DNA of 64,000 nt, from the NCBI RefSeq assembly GCF_000711725.1, contig NZ_JONP01000007.1, forward strand, positions 124,001 to 188,000, in the 5' to 3' direction. Position 1 is the stretch's first letter; each line of letters begins with the position of its first letter. The position numbers were made by a program, and so were the translations under genes. A model generated the notes under the pieces. That model was not told the origin of the DNA and did not search any database. It saw nothing but the letters and a program-made list of their open reading frames with translations. Shown in pieces: positions 59,178-64,000 of this stretch. This stretch comes from Roseomonas aerilata DSM 19363 (GTDB taxonomy: Bacteria > Pseudomonadota > Alphaproteobacteria > Acetobacterales > Acetobacteraceae).

Positions 59178-59651
59178 ATGGTGAAGCGGGTGAGCATGAG
59201 CGACGCGGAATGCCCGGTGGCGCGGGCCTTGGATGCCATCGGTGACTGGTGGTCGCTGCTGATCGTCCGCGATGCCTTTGATGGTGCCCGGCGGTTCAGC
59301 GAGTTCCAGAAGGGTTTGGGGATCGCCAAAGGCATCCTCAGCGGACGCCTCCGGCATTTGGTGACCATCGGTGTGCTGGAGCAGGTTCCTGCTTCGGACA
59401 GCAGCGCCTACGGGGAGTATGTACTGACCGAGAAGGGGCGCTCGCTCTTCCTGGTGATCGTAGCTCTGCGTCAGTGGGGTGAGGCGAACCTCTTCGCACC
59501 TGGCGAGCGGCATTCGACGCTTGTGGAAGCCGACGGCCTCACGCCGGTGACGCCCATCGAACTCCGTTCATCCGCCGGACAGAAGCTGGATCCGCGTAAC
59601 ACAAGAGTCAGAAAAGTGGGCCAGTCCCTGGAACGGCAGTGCCCGCCGTGA
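59178..59651 (+). CDS. HxlR-family winged-helix regulator
   Basis: A 157-residue HxlR protein. ECPVARALDAIGDWWSLLIV (11-30) with the sensing-type Cys12, then FSEFQKGLGIAKGILSGRLRHL and GEYVLTEKGRSLFLVI give the full winged helix. Start ATG 59178 or 59196. Divergent from an MFS pump with an operator-like palindrome between, so a local redox- or quinone-responsive switch is likely. Confidence 0.9.
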   Translation: MVKRVSMSDAECPVARALDAIGDWWSLLIVRDAFDGARRFSEFQKGLGIAKGILSGRLRHLVTIGVLEQVPASDSSAYGEYVLTEKGRSLFLVIVALRQWGEANLFAPGERHSTLVEADGLTPVTPIELRSSAGQKLDPRNTRVRKVGQSLERQCPP

Positions 59652-59711
59652 GCCCGCGCGGCTTTGATCAGCCCTGGACATCAGGCGCAGAGCCGCATGC
59701 CTGACCACGAC

Positions 59712-59745
59712 ATCGTCAGGTGCATAGAATCGTCAGGTGCATAGA
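59712..59745. repeat. Two tandem 17-bp units
   Basis: ATCGTCAGGTGCATAGA occurs twice back to back (59712-59728, 59729-59745), perfectly. It sits about 122 bp before the methyltransferase start. It may be a regulator site or a recent slippage duplication. The rest of 59652-59866 has no gene I can support. Confidence 0.7.
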
Positions 59746-59866
59746 AAGGCTTCAATCCAAAAGTTCGCGCAACCGCTGTCGATCGATGCGGCCCTTCGAA
59801 CTGGGCGACACTGAGCTTCCTCTGCCGAAGCGGGGATGCAAATGGGTTTGGGAGGAACCTGCTTCG

Positions 59867-60592
59867 ATGTCTGCATCGTCTACCTCTGTTCAGAAGTTCG
59901 ACCTGGCACGGGCTAACGAGTACCAGGCCCAGAGCCGAATTGCCTTGGCGGGGTACGACGCCTGCCATGAACTGGCCGCTTGCATGCTCACGGCGATGCT
60001 CGGCGCCGGAAGCACGGCTCGCGTCCTTGTTGTCGGCGCGGGAGGAGGTGCGCAGGAGATTGTCACCGCGGGCCTGTTGGAGCCGAACTGGCGCTTTACA
60101 GCCGTGGACCCCTCAGCACCGATGATGGACATCGCGCTCGCAAATCTGGAGCAGAAGGGGCTGGTCGCGCGGACTGATATCCATCTCGGCTACGTCGATG
60201 GCCTCCCGCCGGATCAGCTTTTCGACGCGGCAACCCTGATCGGGGTGCTCCATCATCAGCCAGGCGGGGAAGCGAAGCGCCAACTCCTGCGATCCATCGC
60301 AAGCCGCCTCAAGCCGGGCGCTCCGCTGATTCTGGCAGGAAACCGCTACGCCTACGCGAGTCAGCCGCTGCTCCTGGTCGCCTGGGGTGAACGCTGGCGC
60401 ATGCAGGGTGCGACAGCCGAGGAGGTGCAGGCCAAGCTCGGCAAGATCCTCGAGGGGGCCGATCCTCCTGCCTCCGAGGAAGTTGTTGCCGAACTTCTGG
60501 CTGATGCAGGTTTCGAACGGCCGACCTGGTTCTTTTCGAGCTTGTTCTGGGGAGCATGCTTGGCGAAGCGCGCCAGTGACCATCTAGCCTAG
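59867..60592 (+). CDS. Class I SAM-dependent methyltransferase
   Basis: A 241-residue methyltransferase. SAM-binding ARVLVVGAGGGAQEIVTAGL (51-70), then FTAVDPSAPMMDIALANLE (motif II region) and FDAATLIGVLHHQP. It belongs to the small-molecule, UbiE/Methyltransf_25-like type; substrate unknown. GGGAGG lies about 10 nt before ATG 59867. No partner enzyme is adjacent. Codon use is again less GC-rich. Confidence 0.87.
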   Translation: MSASSTSVQKFDLARANEYQAQSRIALAGYDACHELAACMLTAMLGAGSTARVLVVGAGGGAQEIVTAGLLEPNWRFTAVDPSAPMMDIALANLEQKGLVARTDIHLGYVDGLPPDQLFDAATLIGVLHHQPGGEAKRQLLRSIASRLKPGAPLILAGNRYAYASQPLLLVAWGERWRMQGATAEEVQAKLGKILEGADPPASEEVVAELLADAGFERPTWFFSSLFWGACLAKRASDHLA

Positions 60593-60864
60593 CTCCAAAG
60601 GCGGGCTCACCGCGCCTGTATTGGCTTGCTCACTCTTTGACCTGCCGTAGCCCCGCCACGGGTGCTACCGCAACAGGCGGCACGGAGCGGCCCATGTCTG
60701 CTTTCCGGGAAGCCAAAACGACGTCTGGATGACCGAGTTGGGCGCTTGGTTGCCCTCGAAGGGCTGTGCGCCCCTGTCTGCTTTCCACCTGGCGCAGTGG
60801 TGCGCGTCTTGGATCGTCAGAACCGGAAAGGAGAGCCGCAGGACCTTTGAGGGAGGCGGCCCGG
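60593..60864. other. Gene-free gap at right edge of accessory stretch
   Basis: A 272-bp convergent gap without the mosaic repeat. TGTCTGCTTTCC occurs twice (60695-60706 and 60775-60786), with related flanks, suggesting decay of a repeated or mobile sequence. No gene supported. Confidence 0.4.
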
Positions 60865-61935
60865 TCAGGCCGGCCCGACGAAGAAGAAGCCGATGGCGAG
60901 CATGAGGTAGACGCCGACGAGGACCAGCCCCTCGAACCAGGTCGATTCCCCGTCCGCCGCGACGGCGCGCACGACGAAGGCAGCGCCGGCGATGGCGAAG
61001 AGGTCGAGCGGGCTGGTGAAGACGAGGGTCATCGGCGTGCCGAGGAACCAGGAGATGATGACGAGCAGCGGCGCGAGCACGAGCGCGACCTGGATGGCCG
61101 AGCCGATGCAGATGCTGAAGGCGAGGCTCATGCGATCCTGGCGGGCGAAGACCACCGCCGCGAAGAGATCTGCCGCCGTGCCGACGACGGCGAGCAGGAT
61201 CACGCCGAGGAAGACGGTGGAGAGGCCGAGGGTCCTCGCCGTGGCCTCCAGCGCGCCCGAGACCAGCTCCGCCTCCCAGGCGATCATGGCCGTGCCCGCG
61301 ACCATGACGGCGAGGGAGCGCGCCACGCTCCAAGGGGTGCCGCCCTCGCCGCCTTCCTCATCGCGCGAGAAGACGTTGCGGTGGGTGACGAGGGTGTAGA
61401 CGAGGTTGGCGGCGTAGAGCACGAGCAGCACGGCCGAAATGCCGAGGCTCACCTCCTCGTCCGTGATCTGCGCTGCGCGGGGCGATACCGTCGTGCGCTC
61501 CGTCAGGTCGAAGACCGCGGGGAGGAGCAGTGCGATCATCAGCAGCGTGAGAAGGGTGGAGAGGAGGCCGGCATTGGCGCGGTTGAAGCATTGCCGGTCC
61601 CGCCCCAGCCCGCCGACGAGCATGGCGAGGCCGAGGCCGAGCAGGGTGGTCGCGAGGATCGAGCCCGTCATCTGCGCCTGCACGACGGCGACCTGGCCGC
61701 TGGTGAGCACGAAGAGGGCGAGGATGAGTTCCGCGACGCTGCCGAAGCTGACGTTCAGCAGGCCGCCGATGGCGGGGCCGGCATGGGCGGCCAGCCCCTC
61801 CGTGCCGCGCCGGACCCAGTCCGCGAGGACCGCGACCGCCGCCGCGCCGGTGAGGAAGATCCATACGGGACCGGCGCCCAGGGTTTCCATCCCGAGCGAG
61901 AGCGGCACCAGCAGGAGCGGAAGGTAGCGCAGCAT
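60865..61935 (-). CDS. CaCA-family cation/proton exchanger (Cax/ChaA-like)
   Basis: A 356-residue, roughly 11-helix membrane protein. Two alpha-repeats are visible: LNVSFGSVAELILALFVLTS (about 60-79) and VVGTAADLFAAVVFARQDRM (about 250-269), each with the acidic ion-binding residue (Glu or Asp). Exchanges Ca2+ or Na+ for H+. The SRDEEGGEGG loop lies between halves. Start ATG 61935. No regulator nearby. Confidence 0.88.
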   Translation of the reverse strand: MLRYLPLLLVPLSLGMETLGAGPVWIFLTGAAAVAVLADWVRRGTEGLAAHAGPAIGGLLNVSFGSVAELILALFVLTSGQVAVVQAQMTGSILATTLLGLGLAMLVGGLGRDRQCFNRANAGLLSTLLTLLMIALLLPAVFDLTERTTVSPRAAQITDEEVSLGISAVLLVLYAANLVYTLVTHRNVFSRDEEGGEGGTPWSVARSLAVMVAGTAMIAWEAELVSGALEATARTLGLSTVFLGVILLAVVGTAADLFAAVVFARQDRMSLAFSICIGSAIQVALVLAPLLVIISWFLGTPMTLVFTSPLDLFAIAGAAFVVRAVAADGESTWFEGLVLVGVYLMLAIGFFFVGPA

Positions 61936-62001
61936 CGGTCCCCGCCCTGTCCGGCCAGGGGAGGAACCGCCCGGGGCGGCGATGGTTTGGTGGGCGGGCC
62001 C

Positions 62002-62157
62002 TTAGAAATCCGTCGCGCGGCCCTTCTGCTCCCAGTCGCCGAAGCGCGTCGGCTCCGGTCCCTTGGGGCCGCCGATCTCGGGCGGCAGCGGGGGCGTCGC
62101 GGGCTTGGGGGGCGCCGGCGGGGCGGGCGGGGTCTTGGTATCGTCTGTCTCGGCCAT
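62002..62157 (-). CDS. DUF1674/SDHAF4-like succinate dehydrogenase assembly factor
   Basis: A 51-residue protein too short for most gene finders. A Pro/Lys-rich start is followed by PPEIGGPKGPEPTRFGDWEQ and KGRATDF, the diagnostic GGPxGPEPTRxGDWExKGRxxDF ending of DUF1674. The SDHAF4 family protects and helps flavinate SdhA in eukaryotes and alphaproteobacteria. It is divergent from htpX and downstream of, on the same strand as, the region leading to the exchanger. Confidence 0.85.
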   Translation of the reverse strand: MAETDDTKTPPAPPAPPKPATPPLPPEIGGPKGPEPTRFGDWEQKGRATDF

Positions 62158-62200
62158 GCTCCCCAGATAGGGATGACTGGCAAAGGAGGAACAGGGTCCC

Positions 62201-63196
62201 GTGTCCGGTTACGCGCGCACCGCCTTGCTGATGGCGGGTCTCACCGCCCTTTTCGCGGGGCTTGGGTACCTGCTGGGCGGCCAGCAGGGGATGGTGATCG
62301 CCTTCCTGATGGCGGCTGGGATGAACGTCTTCTCCTGGTGGAACTCGGACCGCATGGTGCTGCGCATGCACGACGCGCAGCCGATCGGGCCGGGAGACAA
62401 CCCGCGCCTCTATCAGCTCGTCGCGGGGCTGGCGGCGCGGGCGGGGCTGCCGATGCCCGCGCTGTATCTCATCCACGAGGACCAGCCGAACGCCTTCGCC
62501 ACCGGCCGCTCCCCCGAGCGCGCGGCGGTCGCGGTGACGGCGGGGCTGCTGTCGATGATGCCGGAGGAGGAGGTGGCGGGGGTGATCGCGCACGAGCTGG
62601 CGCATATCCGCAACCGCGACACGCTGATCATGACGGTGGCGGCGAGCCTGGCGGGCGCGATCGGGATGGTCGCGCAGTTCGGCGGGCTGTTCGGGCGGCG
62701 GGACCGGAACAACCCGCTGGGCGGGATCGGGGTGCTGCTGGCGATCATCGTGGCGCCGCTGGTGGCGATGATCGTGCAGATGGCCGTCAGCCGCGCGCGC
62801 GAGTACGAGGCGGACCGGCTGGGGGCGGAGATCGCGGGGCATCCGCGGGGGCTGGCGAATGCGCTCCAGCGGCTGGAGGCCGGGCGGCACGCCATTCCCA
62901 ACGCGTCCGCGGAGGCGAACCCGGCGACGGCGTCGCTGTTCATCGTGAACCCGCTCTCGGGCGCGGGGGTGGACAGCCTTTTCTCCACCCATCCAAGCAC
63001 GGAGAACCGGGTGCGGGCGCTGATGGAAATGGCGGGGGGGATGCCGTTGCGGGGATCCGGCGCGGCGGGCCCCGGTGCCTGGACCGGCCCCTCGTCCGGT
63101 CCCTCGTCCGGTCCCTCGTCCGGTCCCTGGGGTGGCCCGCCGCGGGGGTCGGCCGGGCGGCCCTGGCAGCGTGGCCGGCGCGGGCCCTGGGCCTGA
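62201..63196 (+). CDS. htpX: HtpX membrane zinc metalloprotease with repeat tail
   Basis: A 331-residue M48B protease of the inner membrane that removes misfolded membrane proteins. Helices 1 and 2 lie in residues 8-45, the zinc motif HELAH has H131, E132 and H135, and the third ligand Glu lies in [14 protein letters not shown]. Two more helices surround [17 protein letters not shown]. The C-terminal tail (about 275-331) contains four GPSS-type units. GTG start with AGGAGG 11 nt upstream. Stress induction is common. Confidence 0.93.
   Translation: MSGYARTALLMAGLTALFAGLGYLLGGQQGMVIAFLMAAGMNVFSWWNSDRMVLRMHDAQPIGPGDNPRLYQLVAGLAARAGLPMPALYLIHEDQPNAFATGRSPERAAVAVTAGLLSMMPEEEVAGVIAHELAHIRNRDTLIMTVAASLAGAIGMVAQFGGLFGRRDRNNPLGGIGVLLAIIVAPLVAMIVQMAVSRAREYEADRLGAEIAGHPRGLANALQRLEAGRHAIPNASAEANPATASLFIVNPLSGAGVDSLFSTHPSTENRVRALMEMAGGMPLRGSGAAGPGAWTGPSSGPSSGPSSGPWGGPPRGSAGRPWQRGRRGPWA
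63084..63129 (+). repeat. 12-bp tandem repeat in the htpX tail
   Basis: About four units of CCGGTCCCTCGT encode [15 protein letters not shown]. Twelve bases keep the frame, so length variation between strains is expected. It is outside the catalytic domain. Confidence 0.75.
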
Positions 63197-63225
63197 CCTT
63201 CCAACCCTGAACCCTGGAGAACCCC

Positions 63226-63945
63226 ATGGCCCTGGACGGCGTGCGCGCCATTGTTTTCGACGTGTTCGGCACGGTGGTGGACTGGCGGAGCGGCGTCGCG
63301 CGGGAGGCGGCGCCCTTCCTCGCCCGCCACGGCGCCTCGGCCGATCCGTCGGCCTTTGCCGATGCCTGGCGCCGCCGCTACCAGCCGGCCATGGAGGCAG
63401 TGCGGAGCGGCGCCCGGCCCTTCACGCGGCTCGACACCCTGCACCGGGAGAACCTGGAGGCGGTGCTGCCCGAATTCGGCATCGACCCCGCGCGGGTGGA
63501 GCCGACCGAGCTGGACGCGCTGAACCTCTCCTGGCACCGGCTGGACCCCTGGCCGGATTCGGTGGCCGGGCTTACGCGGCTGCGAGCGCGCTACATCATT
63601 GCGCCGCTCTCGAACGGCAACATCGTGCTCATGATCGACATGGCCAAGCGCGCCGGCCTGCCCTGGGACGCGATCCTGGGGGCGGAGGTGGTGCGGGCCT
63701 ACAAGCCGGCGCCGGAGGCCTATCTGCGCACCGCCGAGGTGCTGGCGATGCGGCCGGAGGAGGTCTGCCTCGTCGCCGCGCACAATGACGACCTGGCAGC
63801 GGCGCGGCGCTGCGGGCTGCGCACCGCCTTCGTGCCCCGCCCGACGGAGCACGGGCCGGGGCAGACGAAGGATCTTCTCCCCGCGCAGGAGTGGGACGTG
63901 GTGGCGGCGGATTTCGGCGATCTGGCCTCGCTGCTGGGGCTTTAA
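63226..63945 (+). CDS. Haloacid dehalogenase type II (HAD superfamily)
   Basis: A 239-residue HAD hydrolase of the L-2-haloacid dehalogenase class. Nucleophile D12 in AIVFDVFGTVVDW, APLSNGN for motif II, KPAPEAYLRTAEVL for motif III (Lys) and LVAAHNDDLAAARRCGLRTA for the metal-site acids (the DehI-type HNDLxAAxxxGL). Releases halide from 2-haloacids or acts as a phosphatase-like HAD. The stop (TAA) overlaps the end of the next gene on the opposite strand. Confidence 0.9.
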   Translation: MALDGVRAIVFDVFGTVVDWRSGVAREAAPFLARHGASADPSAFADAWRRRYQPAMEAVRSGARPFTRLDTLHRENLEAVLPEFGIDPARVEPTELDALNLSWHRLDPWPDSVAGLTRLRARYIIAPLSNGNIVLMIDMAKRAGLPWDAILGAEVVRAYKPAPEAYLRTAEVLAMRPEEVCLVAAHNDDLAAARRCGLRTAFVPRPTEHGPGQTKDLLPAQEWDVVAADFGDLASLLGL

Positions 63946-64000
63946 GAGGGCGCGGAGGCCGCCGCGGCCTGGCGCAGCTTCTCGAGCGATTGCAGCGCGC
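63942..64000 (-). CDS. C-terminal fragment of a minus-strand gene (cut by window edge)
   Basis: Eighteen codons plus TAA read ALQSLEKLRQAAAASAPS, a plausible helical C-terminus with local codon use. The stop overlaps the dehalogenase stop, so the pair is tail-to-tail with no spacer. The protein cannot be identified from so little. Confidence 0.5.
   Translation of the reverse strand, partial: ALQSLEKLRQAAAASAPS

Overview
This 64-kb window is very GC-rich (about 70% by eye) and is almost certainly alphaproteobacterial chromosome. The best fit is an Acetobacteraceae (Roseomonas-like) or related Rhodospirillales genome. The supporting markers are C4-pathway HemA, PhaR, HemW, a TIGR02302/DUF4175 protein, a DUF1674/SDHAF4-like protein, several Bug-type periplasmic receptors and a TRAP-TAXI transporter. 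This placement rests on family content only. I see no tRNA, rRNA, CRISPR array, intact insertion sequence or prophage.

Layout. 0-5 kb: the end of a DUF2332 gene, two small genes, a TRAP-TAXI receptor/permease pair and panC. 5.1-13.4 kb: a six-gene minus-strand catabolic operon (FAH-family hydrolase, Bug receptor, amidohydrolase, extradiol-type VOC dioxygenase, FAD monooxygenase, second Bug receptor) facing a divergent GntR/FCD regulator. 13.6-16.3 kb: an MFS exporter and HemW. 16.6-23.6 kb: a PHA (polyester storage) region with phaB, hemA, phaA, a short class III-like phaC that overlaps a phaE-like gene, and phaR. 23.9-29.3 kb: argH with an LptM-like lipoprotein and a tiny membrane protein, a TlpA-type thioredoxin, and exbB-exbD-tonB behind a good Fur-box candidate. 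29.4-37.4 kb: ADP-forming acyl-CoA synthetase, a run of overlapping genes (DnaQ-like exonuclease, ICL/PEPM enzyme, CoA-transferase A and B, enoyl-CoA hydratase), an amidase and a CsbD-like protein. 37.7-46.6 kb: metallo-hydrolase, branched-chain-type binding protein, GST, a secreted serine hydrolase, an AI-2E-type permease, a soluble hybrid histidine kinase and a protein with a peptidoglycan-binding-like N-terminus. 46.8-55 kb: lysA with DUF4175, radC, a DUF35/SCP2-thiolase pair and an SDR. 55-60.9 kb: a visibly less GC-rich accessory stretch (LysR with peroxiredoxin and GST; MFS with HxlR; a methyltransferase). 61-64 kb: core-type genes again (cation exchanger, SDHAF4-like, HtpX, haloacid dehalogenase).

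The most striking feature is not a gene. Nine intergenic regions carry the same roughly 250-bp mosaic of hairpins. The modules, in order, are an EcoRI-centred GGGGAGAG/CTCTCCCC stem, a CTCATCTTTTTC stretch, a CCTCGGGTC/GACCCGAGG stem, a BamHI-flanked AAGGGCCT/AGGCCCTT stem and a GGAGAGGG/CCCTCTCC stem. All nine recognisable copies lie between convergent gene pairs and fill the junction nearly from stop codon to stop codon. They occur in both orientations. The five convergent junctions without one are a 61-bp gap, a pair of overlapping genes and three junctions in the accessory stretch. Degenerate relatives occur in three same-direction junctions. The linkers are conserved as well as the stems, so this may be a bidirectional terminator, a structured RNA or a targeted mobile element rather than a simple REP sequence.

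Other points worth attention are the phaE/phaC overlap of about 220 bp, a shared TGCA(A/G)TGC motif at the phaB and phaR promoters, an SCP2-type thiolase whose usual nucleophile cysteine appears to be serine next to a DUF35 partner, and a palindromic operator candidate in the MFS/HxlR gap.
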